Shown one piece after another: positions 1-11,667 of a stretch of DNA of 64,000 nucleotides (position 1 is the stretch's first letter; the number at the start of each line of letters is the position of its first letter). The notes beneath the pieces are model-generated. The model saw only the letters and a program-made list of their open reading frames with translations. It ran no database searches and was not told where the DNA came from. Made by a program: the position numbers and the translations under genes. Source of the DNA: Nephrocerus scutellatus (taxonomy: Eukaryota; Arthropoda; Insecta; Diptera; Pipunculidae); NCBI GenBank assembly GCA_947095585.1, contig OX352761.1, positions 140,894,277 through 140,958,276 of the forward strand, read 5' to 3'.

Positions 1-344
1 AGAGAATTTAATAAAAATTAGAACCTTCTCGAAAACTTAGTTTTTGTTTTTATGCAGAAAATTTATCGCAGTAAGTTAAGCTAATATTTGGCACCAGACA
101 ACGGAAAAAGTTGAAAAGTAGATAGACCTACCGCCTTTGTGAATAATAATGTGCTATAAGTGAATAATAAGTAATCACCAGTGTAAATTTGGGATCTTTT
201 GCTATTTGTTAATTAATTTTGTAAATTGTACTACTAACGAACTAATATTGTGTTGTTATTTGGAAAATCCTTTACGAACTCCAGAAATCCTAAATTTCGT
301 AACACATACATACGTTTTTGAAATACACTTTCTAGCGTATGCGT
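1..344. other. AT-rich noncoding sequence
   Basis: No open reading frame, RNA gene or repeat was recognised here. The sequence is AT-rich and resembles ordinary fly intergenic DNA. Confidence 0.5.
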
Positions 345-880
345 AAGGCTAAGACCACACATTAAGCGAAGAGCGAATGAGCGACCTTTTACTGAGCGTC
401 ATTGCTTGAGCGATAAGTTGTGAAAATGCCATGGTCAAGTGTCGTTTGTCGTAGTCTTTTGTTTGAAAGTCGTGTTGTTATTTATAGACTTACTAGCTGT
501 TCCCGGGCGCTTCACTACCCGCACACTTGAACACCGGCCTTCATTTTAGCATCATGCGGGGTGGGGGGTTTACTATAGCCTCTAACTTACCAATACATTG
601 AAAATTTCATAATAATCGCATTTAGTGATAGTTTCCATAAATAACAAATTAACCCAATTCAAACCTTATGGTGATAAAACCGGCTCGTTTGGACAGCTGA
701 AATCAACATTCAAAGCTTATTTTTGCCAACTTTTCACTTGGTCTATGTCGCTTAGCACAATCGCTCATCGCTCAGTAACTACGTGGCCACAACCATACGA
801 TTTCATATGTTTTAATTTTTTGGCGTCGCTTAGTCACTAGTCGCTCAATCGGTCATTCGCTCATTCGTAGCATTATATGA
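345..880. repeat. Decayed DNA-transposon-like element with GAGCGA subterminal motifs
   Basis: The left end (about 345-425) carries AAGCGAAGAGCGAATGAGCG, then ACTGAGCG and TTGAGCGATAAG. The right end (about 720-875) carries the same motifs in inverse orientation: CGCTCATCGCTCAGTAAC and GGTCATTCGCTCATTCG. Clusters of short inverted GAGCGA motifs at both ends of a roughly 500 bp unit resemble non-autonomous terminal-inverted-repeat elements, possibly hAT-like. No transposase is left. A copy of another interspersed repeat sits inside it, at about 490-640. The boundaries and the superfamily are inferred. Confidence 0.4.
490..640 (+). repeat. Interspersed repeat starting CTAGCTGTTCCCGGGCGCT
   Basis: The stretch begins CTAGCTGTTCCCGGGCGCTT and ends with a segment like AAATTTCATAATAATCGCAT. 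A related copy lies at 60704-60905 (CTAGCTTTTCCCGGGCGCTC, ending with a similar segment containing CAATCGGCTGTCTAGTTTTT). Tails of this kind are common in arthropod interspersed repeats. The copy at 60.7 kb lies directly behind a minus-strand reverse transcriptase relic, so the family may be the 3' region of a non-LTR element. Confidence 0.45.
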
Positions 881-1199
881 AAACTTAGGAAAACAAATTA
901 ATTATTTTTGTATATTTATAAGAATAAAGATTATTTGAAGAACAATTTAATGCAAATTTTATTCATGGCTTTTTTATAATTAGTAATTTTGTGGGCTTCT
1001 ATCAGACAATCATGTATGTAGTTCACAAAAAAAGTTTATTAAAACACAAATTAATAATTTTATTACATAAAGAAATAAATAATATAAATTGGTGAGGTAA
1101 TCGAATATATATTGTGCATTAATAGGGAAAACAAAGCGAGAGAAACAACGAGAGTTCCTCTGTTGTTGGGCAGAGATTAAGTGATTCCGTATAGCACTC

Positions 1200-1620
1200 C
1201 TGAACTCTGTAATTGAGAATACTCTTTTTTATTTCAATGAGAGTGGCATTCAAAACCTAATAGAATGGGTAAAAACTAGTCTCGATGAGTTAAGGAAAGC
1301 AAACTCAATAGAAAAGTGAACGAACTACAAACTTCTGAATAAAACCCTCGAAGTTTTAATGATTTTGTTGAGGGATAAAAGAATTCTGGCATCCAAATAA
1401 AATGCTGTACATAGAGTGTTTTCTTTTAAATAAACTCTGGGAAAAGCAATAATAAAAGCACCAAACAATAAAGGTCCTAATATAGAATACTAAGGAACAC
1501 CAGCATAACTAGGATTAAAATCAGAGCAAATATCGATAATCTTTATCCGCTGATATCTGTTAGATTGCTAATTTTAAGGATCAGCTGAAGAGCACTATCG
1601 CCAATGCCAAATTTTTGTTT
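1200..1620 (-). pseudogene. Reverse transcriptase relic (short, very decayed)
   Basis: The minus strand reads YAGVP, stop, YSILGPLLF at about 1520-1470. This matches the GVPQGSILGPLLF motif of non-LTR retrotransposon reverse transcriptases. Downstream on that strand the frame is interrupted repeatedly. No catalytic YADD box is visible. Only the motif supports the call, and the family cannot be named. Confidence 0.4.
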
Positions 1621-2862
1621 TAACTTTAGGTGTATTATTTCAGGGTTTGTTTGTCCATTAAATTGTCATCCAAATTAATTAAAATTTATTTCAATCTTTT
1701 AATAAAATAAAAAATAAAAAAATTACCCAACGAGAAATTTCATTTCGTGCACAGTGAAGCCTGACTTTGAATTAATAATTCCCTACCGACGAAAATAATA
1801 AATGAAAAAGCTAAGAAATATGAAGGGTAGGGTTAGGTACCTCTATAATGATATAAAGTTGGTTTATAATAAGTAATTGTGCCACACTAATTATTTAAAC
1901 ATCAATTTAAATTAAGCTTTTTAGATTAATAATGAAGGGTCAAAGGAAGCACCAATTAGGAGAAGTAATTCCTTTTTTAGTTTTTCTTAAAGTAATTGTG
2001 GTCATCAACGTGCACTATCTATTACATTCGAATCTTGAAAATTTGTATTAAATATCCAAATTGCAAAGGCCGACTCCAAGTGCCAGCTGTGAATTGCTTC
2101 AATGTAGTTCAATTAAAAATTTCTTTCTTTGCTTAAACTAAAAGAGTGGGGTGCCAGATTGTCAATGCTAACCACATCTAGCCAACACAATGTAAATTTC
2201 ATCCAAACGACAGATGCACAAATAACAAATAATGAGAAATTGGAAGTAGCGTGAGGGATCTACTCACTGCGTACCAACCACTACGTACCTAAAAAATATT
2301 ACGTATTTGTTAATCTTCTTCTGGTATTTCTGGGTATTTGTTAAATATTACAATCGGATATATTAAAGGCATGGCGACGCATCCATCTACCTATGCAGGG
2401 CAAACAAATAGAAGTCTAATCAGCACGCTGGGCAAAACGAGCGTTCTTTTCTGTTCTTTGATGACCGCCATAATTGTATCTCCTACAGCACCATTGCTTT
2501 TTTCCTTCAATTGTTTGTGATTGGTCACCATTGGACGCCCTTCCGACAAGTAACATTCTCTTTCTCTCTCGTGGCATTGCACGATTTTTTCATTCTTCTA
2601 GCAACTGTCACGAACAATAAGCTCTTTCTCATTTTGTTTCATTTCATTGAACGGCAGAATAAATCTTGCCTCTTGCTGTCACGCACACACAACGATAGGG
2701 CTGCGCAGCGCATTGTCATCATCTGTCTCTGTCGTATAACACGTGAGAGCATTGAATGGTTGTTAACGAAATGTTTTCTTTCACGGGGTCGGTGGCATAC
2801 AAAAACTTGAATATCGACTTGTCTAGTTAGCTCTTTAGCAAACTTCAATCTAGTTTTGAACA
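1621..2862. promoter_or_regulatory. Upstream region of ladybird gene 1
   Basis: This stretch has no supported gene. It lies directly upstream of the probable transcription start of gene 1. From about 2400 the GC content rises and ATTG/CAATT motifs and CA-rich stretches appear, as expected for a promoter-proximal region. The short open frames here (up to about 99 codons) have no recognisable domain and overlap on both strands, so they are not called. Confidence 0.35.
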
Positions 2863-3283
2863 GTTGACTGTGAAACGTCGAGTGGAGAGGTCTTATTGGG
2901 TTTCGCTTGCGTTCGTTCATCATAACCAGATAACAAGAACAAGATTAGTATCAAACTTTGCCATAAATGAGTACAAAAACAAAACAAGTACAACAGTTTG
3001 TAATTTGATTGATTCCATCATCAGCAAGAGCAAAAGACTCAATAACTGTGAAGTTTTATTAGAACTTGGCGCCGAGTAAAGTGGAGAGAAGTTAACATTT
3101 AGATGTGAATTGTTGTGATTTTATTGAGTTTTAACTTATTAAATTGCAAATAGCTGGTGATTTAAAAAAAAAATAAAATATATCAAGAGAACAAAATTAT
3201 ATACCAATTTAGTTGAGAAGTGAACTTTTAAAAGTAGATATATAGTGACTAGCGCGTGTTGGTACCGAACTTTTTTATTGAGT
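2863..3283 (+). promoter_or_regulatory. Probable start region and 5' UTR of gene 1
   Basis: GTTGACTGTGAA (2863-2874) and AGTTGAGAAGTGAA (3211-3224) both recur in order upstream of paralogue exon 1, as GTTGACCGTGAA (29513-29524) and AGTTAAGAAGTGAA (29674-29687). The first motif lies 421 bp before the ATG here and 388 bp before the preferred ATG of gene 2. Conserved order and similar spacing in a pair of paralogues suggest a shared core promoter and 5' UTR. The exact start site is not determined. Confidence 0.45.
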
Positions 3284-4274
3284 ATGTTGTGTCCACCAAC
3301 TTTACGTCCTGCCAGTCCGGCAGAATCTGAAATATCTGTCGGAGGAGCACCGAGTCCTTTGCCACATCACCGTGGCACTATCGAACTACTACAACAACAT
3401 CATCATCATTTGCTGATGAATCATCATGCAGGACTCAATCGGAGCATTGGTGGCGGCGATGAATTCTTCCAACCTTTTAAACGTCTACGAATGTCGTCGG
3501 AGACAGGAGTGCGCGACCGATCAACAAGCCCCCCCACCACCCCAGCAGTGCCACAAAAATTGTCGCCTCCTTCAGTTCCGAATGCTGCATCGGCATCGGC
3601 CATCACGAAATCAAATATTGAAGGTGTCAAAAGCTTTTCCATCGCTGATATACTCGGTCACGAGAAAAGCCCACCACGACCAACTGCCGTCGGCAGTGGA
3701 TCTTTCCAGCACCGCTCAGAACCTCTGGAAGTTGTGACAACTGGCGTTCCTCATGGAGCACACCCAGCCTCTGCAATACTTCTGCCAACCACACAAATTG
3801 TTCGGCCATGGGATCATCTGTTGGGGCCTATTCCTGTCCGCCCATTCATACCGCCTGCCCTGCTGCACTACGAGCAACGTCTCGCCCTCGACTATCATCG
3901 TCAGATCCAGGAGCATTTCAACGCACAGGCACAGCTCTTGCGGCACATGGGTATGGACATAATCCCTTCGGAAAGCGGATCAGAGCGTTCCAGTTCAGCG
4001 GCAAGCGATTGCTGTTCGCCGGAAATCGCTGCAAATCGTATGTCAACGGAGTCGGCGGCATCAGGTCATCCCAATCATGCACAATCGCATCACAGCCGTC
4101 ATTCGCCGCAGTCAAATACGACATCTCAAACTTCATCTGCGTCGGCTGGAAGCACTGCTTCATCTGGCGGTCCTGTCGCCGCAAATGCTATATCGTCAGG
4201 AAAAACTAAACCGAACGGAACACCACTGGATGCTCTCTTCCAGATGACTACTAAAGATTTCGATGAGTCACAAG
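3284..4274 (+). CDS. lb: Ladybird (LBX-class) homeobox gene 1, coding exon 1
   Basis: This encodes the N-terminal 330 residues of a nuclear homeodomain transcription factor of the ladybird/LBX family, which in Drosophila specifies muscle, heart and epidermal cell identities. The ATG at 3284 has A at -3 and starts MLCPPTLRPASPAESEISVG, paralleling gene 2. A poly-His run lies near residues 39-42. An eh1 motif, FSIADIL (residues 118-124), is the Groucho-binding type. IVRPWD begins at residue 172, followed by YEQRLALDYH and EHFNAQAQLL (to about 222), then SSAASDCCSPE (to 247). The exon closes with PLDALFQMTTKDFDESQ, typical of the region before an LBX homeodomain. The donor is CAAG|GTAAGT at 4274/4275, phase 1, and joins the exon at 11668 in frame. 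An open frame extends upstream to a GTG at 3245, but that is not a plausible eukaryotic start. lbe and lbl cannot be told apart here. Confidence 0.93.
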
Positions 4275-4699
4275 GTAAGTTGTAGTTTTTATGAGTTGGT
4301 TGTGTTCAAATGGTGCTGCCTCAGTCAAAATATAAGGCTTTACAAGGTTTTAAAGTTGTTCAGTTGCTAGTCTTTTAGCAGCGAGGTTCAATTTTAAGTC
4401 AATCCTATCAAATGGTTCTTTAGGTGATTTGCAACTTTGGAAACACAATAATACAGTTGCAGTGACCATTTCCCAGCATTACAAATAGCGACGTGTTTCC
4501 ATCAAAAATATGAAATATTTTGTGATGACAGATGATTCAGTTTGTTGCAAACGGCTTGAGAAAGGTGCCGTAAATCTTTTTTAACCCAAGAAGTCTAAAT
4601 AAATTTTACTATCGAAACCTAGAAAGTGGCCCATCATAAACGACTAAAGAAATTCGTTTTTTTTACCAATTGAAGACACACGTGCATAGACATGTTTTT

Positions 4700-4800
4700 T
4701 CGCTCTCCTTAAATGCCTAAACCCCCACTGTGCTTGGCATTATAAGGATGCAAATCACTCGAACGTGTGTAGGTATACATTATAGTGCTCGCACTTTGTT
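4700..4800 (+). repeat. Possible non-LTR retrotransposon 3' tail
   Basis: TGTGCTTGGCATTATAAGG, followed by a segment with CGAACGTGTGTA, resembles the terminal segments at about 18625-18660 and 33600-33660. Those two lie directly behind Jockey-like C-terminal coding remnants. No coding sequence is left here, so this would be a heavily 5'-truncated copy. Confidence 0.35.
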
Positions 4801-5141
4801 TCTATTTTATGAATTTTATGAATTCAACGTCTTGGAGTTTGCTCAAGTGCTGATTGCTTCTACAGTTAATTGGCAATATATATTTCAAGCATTTATTGAT
4901 GCGATGTTGGTGAATAATTAATTTTATTTTTATAATAAGTTGAATTTCAAAACAGCTGTCTTGCGATGCCACTTGAACAAGAGTGGACATTTCGCATAAT
5001 TGTGAGACACAACAAAAGGCTTTTTTGAATAAACAATTTATCAACAATTAATTGACTGACAGTAAATTGTTGATGACGTAAACTTGCCTCGCATCAGATT
5101 TCAAGTTTAATAGAGACGATGAGTAATAACACGAGGGTGGT

Positions 5142-5570
5142 AGTCAGTGACTTTTTGAATAATGGATATTTTTTTTCACCCGTGCATTGTCTTGATGAAA
5201 CAGCACTTGCTCTGAATAATATTCACCCCGGTGATTGTTTTACCCTTTTCAAGGTAATCGATGCAAATAACATCCCAAAAACTGTGGCCATGGCCTTGTT
5301 GGCACACAGATCCACCTTGGCGTTCTTTGTTGCACGCGTTCACCCGGAGCACTGTCTTGATTGTTCCTTGGTCTCGGATGTGTTGTGATGGATCCATGTC
5401 TCATCCACGGTTAAGAAACGGCATAACGGCATTCGTTAAAATTCACGAGGTTGTCTGCTTTCAGTGGCTGTCAAACTCAAAATAAATGACGCAGCTTGAA
5501 TTGACAGTAGTTGACGGAAGCAGTGTTGTATTTAAAGTTACTGCACGGGAAATTCAAAGAGTCACTGACT
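5142..5570 (-). mobile_element. Mariner-family transposon remnant with terminal inverted repeats
   Basis: Inverted repeats AGTCAGTGACTTTTTGAA (5142-5159) and TTCAAAGAGTCACTGACT (5553-5570) match at 17 of 18 positions. Between them the minus strand encodes pieces of a mariner transposase in shifted frames: TVDETWIHHNTSETKEQS, containing the first catalytic Asp, then FWDVICIDYLEKGKTITG, then an HQDNA-like segment with the second Asp. At about 430 bp it is far shorter than an autonomous mariner (about 1.3 kb). Internal deletions and frameshifts make it inactive. Confidence 0.75.
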
Positions 5571-5599
5571 TATCAAACTGCCCTAATATGATAATTGTG

Positions 5600-8168
5600 T
5601 AGGGAAACGGGAATTTTGGTTGTTTAATAGAAATAATTATTCATGCATCTTATGCCACGACTGCAATTAATTGGTAAATAAGTGCCTCGTGGGTTTTACT
5701 CCTTTAATAAGCTTTCTATTTAAGAAGCTGAATCAATGTAAACAACTACCAAATGGTTGGCAGGTTAAGTTATACCCGCAAACTTAACCGCAATGCTAGT
5801 GGTGCGTTTATCGACAGTCGTAAAGCACAAATTCATAGGTTGTTCTCCTTTGCCCTTTTTATGTTATAAAGTACATGCACATACAGCAGATTTTGAGCGA
5901 TTTAGGATTAAATGAGATTTTTAATTCCTATTTATGGGAAAAACTTTTTTCTAGATAGCTCTTATACACGAACGGTTACTTTAAGCCAACAAGTCTGTCT
6001 TCCAGACTATTAGCTCGAAATAGAGACTGGTGATAAGATGTTTTGCGGAATACAGGACCGAATTGTCTTCGAATTGTATAACATCAGGGTCAGTGCATTA
6101 ATACATTCCCTGTTATCCGCTGATGAAGTACAGAATTTGATCCGTTTAAAGGTTTCATAATCTAAGAGTATTTTTACTGCTGAGTTCCTTATATCACAAG
6201 CCAATTAATTAAGCTTTTCATTCGTATGACAGTCGTACTTGAATTTCCATTTGGTAACCGCCAAAAAGCCCTTATCGGCAACAGCTCATGCAATTACCAC
6301 TGACGCAAGCAGAAGCGATTAGGAACATCCATTTCAAGTGAGCACAGTAATGACTGCGACATTAAAAAAAAATTAAATCAAGTGCGCTTACATTTTAAAT
6401 GGTGTCTGCTACGCGACGTTATGTCGTTAAACACGACACCTTGTGTACTCATGTGAGAGAGTAGTGCTGCGGTAATGATTCCGCCTAATCATTTCGTTAT
6501 CAGTAGGAAGTATCACAGACATTATGCCTCATGAGATTATTAGTTGGTTGTTTTTTTTTTGTAAAATTTTTACTCTAATTTGTAAGCTGATAGCTTTCTA
6601 ATTAAATTTTCGGACATGATTTGTCGTCTTCGAAACTTCCAAACAATAATTCAATAATTTATACAAATTATAATAAATTGTGTCAATTGTCATTGTTTAT
6701 TAGGAGAAATTTGCATTTAAACGAAGCCACAATATTTTGTTGTCGGCATCGTTAGAAACTTCCAATTAAAACCTTCCTACTGTCTTAATAGACTTAGACA
6801 CCTAGCGCGAAGCCGCGAAACGCGACTAAAGCTCAATGGCAGAGGACGCGGCGGCACAACGACACGCACGAAGACATCCCACACAATCGAATTCTAATTA
6901 AGAAGTTGGAAAAGCAATTAACATTTTGTAGCTTTTGTTTTTGTTTTTTGTTGTTTGTCATGCGAGCGCGACACAAAGTTATACCAAATTTGAACAATCA
7001 ATTGATTAGCAGACTAGTAGGGTGCCACAGAGTTAAAATGTTTTCTTAATTTGTGTGTTTGCGTTGTCAGTGGAATGCTATTGATTTTTATTTTATTTTT
7101 AACGACTCAGATTTTTCAATATTTTCTACGGGAAAGTAACAGCTTGGGCTTAGATTAAAAGCGAGCTAATTCGATTCATTAGTTCATCTTCTGCGCATAT
7201 AAAAATAAGTATCTTTATCGAAAGTATCCAAGTATCGAAATACAGAATTTGAAATAAAAAATATCAATGATCCTTATTACAGTGATTGCGTCTTCTTATG
7301 CAAGATTCTAAAATGCACTTGACAACTCACAGAAAAATCGAAACATTTCCGATACGAGCGTTTGTTCTTCGTCTTCTTCTTTTTAATGTTTAATATTCTA
7401 CTTGAATGCAATTCCCACAGCCTCTGTTGCATACACGCACACGCACAAACACCAAGCCACAAGACCTCTCAAAATACACTATGCCCACTGTAATTCTAAA
7501 CCCATTACCCAAAAGGACACATGACCATCCCTGGGATGGGAGACTCTTGACTCTAACCTACCCATCATCATTAAGTCATTTCACCGATAAATGCACTTTG
7601 CTGTCGTGTTTCTTTGTAATAAGTAATTTGTTGTTTTAAAAAAAAATTGTGTGTCTAAGAAAAGTGCGCCCTCAGGACCTTTCTCCTTGTGACGATACAT
7701 TTGCTTGCACTTGAGAGCAGTGCACAAATTAGGGGTGGTTTGTTTTGGTAACAATTGTCAGATGTCATCCTGCACAAACAGGCGACCAGTTGGAAATTTT
7801 GAAATATTTTCTTTTTTCCTACGACTTGAAACGTAATTCGATATGAGGCTATCTTTTCGAAGGCATTATACTATTCCTTGATTAACGAGTCATTCGAGAC
7901 AAGTGCGTTCATAAATCAACAATGAATTGTTTCAAGGAATTTTCTAAATTTCTTTCGTTGAATTGAATTGAATTGCAGCGGTCAGATGCAGAATTCCCAG
8001 TGCCAGTATGTCTGCCACGAGCGCAATATTTTTTCCAGGAAGAAAGGAGTTTGTTGTCGCACCTGAAAACAATTCTTAATTAAGTTTATTTTGGATTTTA
8101 AGACTCAAGTGCGAAATAACACTACAACTGTGGCACATAAAATTGGTACACCCTGTCCGAAAGTAGAG

Positions 8169-8200
<32 letters not shown>

Positions 8201-8340
8201 AAACGCCCATAACTGTACTGATAAAAATATTTAATGCATCAATCAAATTCCCCCATATCTACGATCTCTGTAAGAAGTTGATAGGAAAATGGAAAAACAT
8301 CAGATATCTATGTAGCAGCAAATTGAAAAACCTATAACTG
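5600..8340. other. Intronic noncoding sequence with a (TA)n run
   Basis: No gene or clear transposon was recognised. Segments with CAATTA/ATTAG motifs and balanced composition (about 6200-7150) could be regulatory. A TA dinucleotide run lies at about 8171-8200. Short open frames are not convincing. Confidence 0.4.
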
Positions 8341-8399
8341 TTGTGTTGACAAGCACATTTGAGAATAAGGATGAGGTGCAGATATGTCTTATGTTACAG

Positions 8400-8720
8400 A
8401 AACAGTTTCATTGTGCGGGTGTGTTTTTTGTTTTTGTCCTTTATTGGAGTCTTTACGATAAACGTCTAAGAAGTGTGAAGGGAAGCCACGGCCGAAAAAA
8501 GATCTTTCAAATTTGCTCCGATCATCCACATCGACCGGCGATGATTGACAAACGATTCTTTACGTTGCGTGATGTGAGAAAATTAATGTAATCTTCGGTG
8601 TTCGGAAAAGAATTCCCAAATGGGAATGTTGTGCATTTATCATATGTCGTTGGAGGAACAAAATTGTACATACACGTCTACTAAAACTGTCAATGTAAGC
8701 AAATAATCGATGGAAAACAA
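8400..8720 (+). pseudogene. Possible Tc1-like transposase N-terminal relic
   Basis: The plus strand reads a GSHGRKKI segment, then TLRDVRKLM, then after a stop a basic segment ending in NNRWK. This order recalls the paired helix-turn-helix DNA-binding half of Tc1-like transposases. There is no DDE catalytic half and the frame is broken. The match is by eye only and weak. Confidence 0.22.
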
Positions 8721-8889
8721 TCGGGACATTGATAAGGACACCCCCAAGGTATCGAATACCTTCACTCAATACTCGGTATCGCAACAAATGTATCGATACC
8801 TATCTGCATCCAATCAAAGTGAAAACAACCTTTATATATTCTTCGCAACTATTTTAAATGTTTTATTTAATTATTAACTTAATCCTTGA

Positions 8890-9110
8890 TTTAGACAAGG
8901 ATAGTATCAGAAAGCTGGTAAGCTTTCTCACAGGTCACTGTTGAGGTATCACCTTAACAAAATTAATTTATATCCAAACAAGGAATGTAGGTTCTGCTCG
9001 GAAGATGACGAATCATCCCAGCCCATTTCTGTGAATGCCCAGCATTACCTTGGTTGAAGACGTATTTTCCATAAGGCAGTATGTTCGTCAGCAGATCTGA
9101 GGAACTCTGC
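8890..9110 (+). pseudogene. Non-LTR retrotransposon C-terminal (zinc-knuckle) relic
   Basis: In shifting plus-strand frames the sequence reads FLTGHC, then HLNKINLYPNKECRFCSEDD, then HYLG and RRIFH. The pattern LTGH...CRFC...(E/D)...H...C is the conserved end of R1/LOA/I-type retrotransposon polyproteins, behind RNase H. Stops and frameshifts show it is dead. Confidence 0.5.
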
Positions 9111-9235
9111 CACTGGACATACTATCATACCATGTGTCAGCCACATGGGCTAGGATTGTCTTTAAAAAAACGAATCGCCTCCACGGACGGGCAGACTGAT
9201 GGACATTGCACAAACTTGACTTTTTCGACTCTGAG

Positions 9236-9302
9236 TTGAAATACATGTACTCGTACATACTCTAACACCCATACATGTACTCGTACATACTCTACCACCC
9301 AT
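9236..9302. repeat. Two-copy tandem duplication (about 32 bp)
   Basis: ACATGTACTCGTACATACTC followed by TA(A/C)CACCCAT occurs twice in a row with one mismatch. The unit also contains the short palindrome GTACNNGTAC. Confidence 0.7.
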
Positions 9303-9309
9303 AATGAAA

Positions 9310-10400
9310 AGATGCCACACTTTAGGTGCTGAAAACGTTTGAACAACTCTATTCTATACTCTTAGGGTGCGCAGTTGTAGAGCACGAATCAACTGAGCAT
9401 TACTTATTCGTGTTGGTTCATCTCTTTGCGAGAGTCTTGCATGTAAAACTGCAGAGATGGCCTTGTTCCTGGACTTGGTTTTGCACATTCATTAAGTCTT
9501 GCTCATGGTCTTAATAATGGATTTTCTTATAGTCTAGTGGTCTTGCTAGTGGATGGGTGGTCTTCATATTGCATTTACGGCATAACTGCAACACCAAGAC
9601 AAATTTCGCCCATAACTAATGACAGAAAATGTAGATCCAGACTCGTTTTCAATAAGGTGGAAATAGTCCCCTTTCTTTATACTGAGTAGAATCACATGGC
9701 TATTGACCAATGGTTCTTCCAGTATGCTAACGTTAATGATGCAATACAAATTGTGAAACACAACACTGGTAGCACAGTTAATGGCTAATTAACAAGAAAA
9801 CAAGCTTAAATCGCATTGTTAGATACAGATACAAATATACATATGCAGGTACATTTACGTATAGATATATTTTTTAAACAAAAGCAACAGAAATATTTCA
9901 TAAATCAAAACTTAATGACATGCAACGATTGCTTCGACCGAATAAGCCGTCGACCGCCTATGGTGATAAACCAGCGCTACTGCTACTGCTGAAAAAGTGC
10001 TGCCGAAAATGTTCATCACCTAAGTTTTGATGAATAATTTTTCTCTCGAATTCATTATGGAATTTGTCGGCAAAGTCATATATGTAGATGCCGCCAAACT
10101 CTAATGAGACTGCGCACACATGTGGCCAGAGTTAATCACGCGACTCGGTGTGCCATCACAGATATCGCCATCAACAAGCGTAAATACAATCGGCAGCCAG
10201 ATTTTAAGCGGGATTTCGAATATTTCGAATGATACAGAAATCTAAAACTTAATTAAGTGGCAGATTCAAACTAAATACAACAAAATACAATCAATTTAAC
10301 AATCGGACGGACGATGGTTGCGGTCGGTTTATTAAGCTTGGGGCTTTGGAACGGCAGTCAAGCGGCTCCTTTGTTGACCTGTTACGCAGCTAATACTTAG
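9310..10400. other. Intronic noncoding sequence
   Basis: No gene or recognisable transposon was seen. The second half (about 9920-10400) is less AT-rich and lacks repeats. It is a plausible enhancer region for the adjoining homeobox exon, but there is no direct evidence for this. Confidence 0.35.
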
Positions 10401-10401
10401 C

Positions 10402-10534
10402 GAGTCAGTTCGGTACTAAAAAGAACAATTTTCTGTGTGTACTGTGCGGGTTCCTTAACCGACTACTGGTTTTCGCCGATTTACTCGCACTGATGATTGA
10501 CCGGACCTGCGAACCAATATACAAACAGAAGAAG
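10402..10534 (+). promoter_or_regulatory. Candidate internal promoter and alternative first exon of gene 1
   Basis: TCAGTTCGG at about 10402 matches the arthropod initiator consensus TCAGTY. About 130 bp downstream is a strong donor, AAGAAG|GTAAGC at 10534/10535. A short frame from ATG 10493 reads MIDRTCEPIYKQKK up to the donor, but its phase (0) does not fit the phase-1 acceptor of the homeobox exon. If real, the exon is therefore untranslated or spliced elsewhere. A CA repeat (10554-10571) follows the donor. Evidence is motif-level only. Confidence 0.25.
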
Positions 10535-11582
10535 GTAAGCTCAATCAACAATCGACACACACACACACACACTACCAATAACTACAAAAGTCGAGATTAT
10601 TATTATTTTTAATGCTGTGACGCAGAGTTAATGACAGACGAATACTCGTAAAGAATTAACATCAACTCTTGGCCGTTCGCGCGGCCAGCACACCTCAAAA
10701 CTCGGCAAAACTCATCGCAAGTCCATTAATCAGCTGTCATTTAATGCGGTGTGTTTTTTTCTGCTCGCGTCTTCTTGACTCGGCTTTTCGAACAATAAAT
10801 TATAATTCCATTCTAATTATACTGTAAATGGATGGAAAGAAATCTCTAAGCGCGAACGGTCGAACGAATCAAACCTGAATGTGAGTCTGATTCTATTTTT
10901 GCAGCGGATACCGCTTTGGGATATAAAGCTACAATAAATAGTAGATACCTCGACCGCAATGCACACATTCGAACAAACCTCACTCACAGAGCACAGGTCA
11001 ATTGCTTTTCGATCGTGAAATCGTTTAACTTTAAGTTATATTAGAAGGTACATAGTATATGCCTACATATATATGTATTGTTATTAAATGAAACAAAAAA
11101 CCGTTTAATAATCTGTGGGTAATGAAAAAATTACTGACCGCCTATTACTGTATCGTTATTAAATATAGTATTGAATATGCAGCACACGATTGCGTGCAAA
11201 AACTGCGCCTCTTATTTGATGTCAAATATAAGATATTCTTCAGATGGATGTTAGAGTATTAAATGGTAACGTAACGTATAAGCGATACTTGCTCTGATGT
11301 GAGATCGTAATTAGTTGTCCAATTAGATTAACAACTTGTTGACAGTTTAGTTTCCCAGCACGCCCCTTATAGATCATTTAAATTTTTATTGACTACGTAA
11401 TGAATGCAATAGAATAAATTGCACGCCAAGCGGTAAAATATCTAACAGCTAGTAGTCCACTTAAGCGTCAGATGGTGTCAAACATAGCATGCCTCGCATG
11501 TACCCCATTAGTTTACTCAGAACTATTATCCTCCATACGACAAGTATATTATTAAGTAATTGGAATTGATTTGTAATTTTCT
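10535..11582. other. Intronic noncoding sequence before the homeobox exon
   Basis: No gene or transposon was recognised. Several ATTA/TAAT-containing segments occur (for example CCATTAATCAGCTG near 10722). This is possible regulatory DNA; nothing in it can be named. Confidence 0.35.
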
Positions 11583-11667
11583 TTGACAGCGGCAGTTATT
11601 CCAACTTATGAATGCAGCAAATTGTATTTTTTTCTAAAAAACATTTTCTTTCTGTTCCTTCTTGCAG

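Larger units (their letters stand above)
4275..11667 (+). other. Intron 1 of ladybird gene 1 (7.4 kb)
   Basis: The intron runs from GTAAGT at 4275 to a pyrimidine-rich TTCTTGCAG ending at 11667. It is phase 1: the terminal G of exon 1 joins AT of exon 2 to make Asp331. It contains transposon relics, a TA microsatellite (about 8171-8200), a CA microsatellite (10554-10571) and long unexplained stretches that may hold enhancers. Confidence 0.9.

Noticed and set aside
3245..3283. Upstream extension of ladybird exon 1 to a GTG codon
   Set aside because: GTG is not a credible start in a fly nuclear gene. ATG 3284 has A at -3 and aligns with the start of the paralogue.
11583..11667. Open frame upstream of the homeobox exon
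   Set aside because: It begins at TTG and reads through the polypyrimidine tract and AG acceptor; it is intron sequence that happens to be open.
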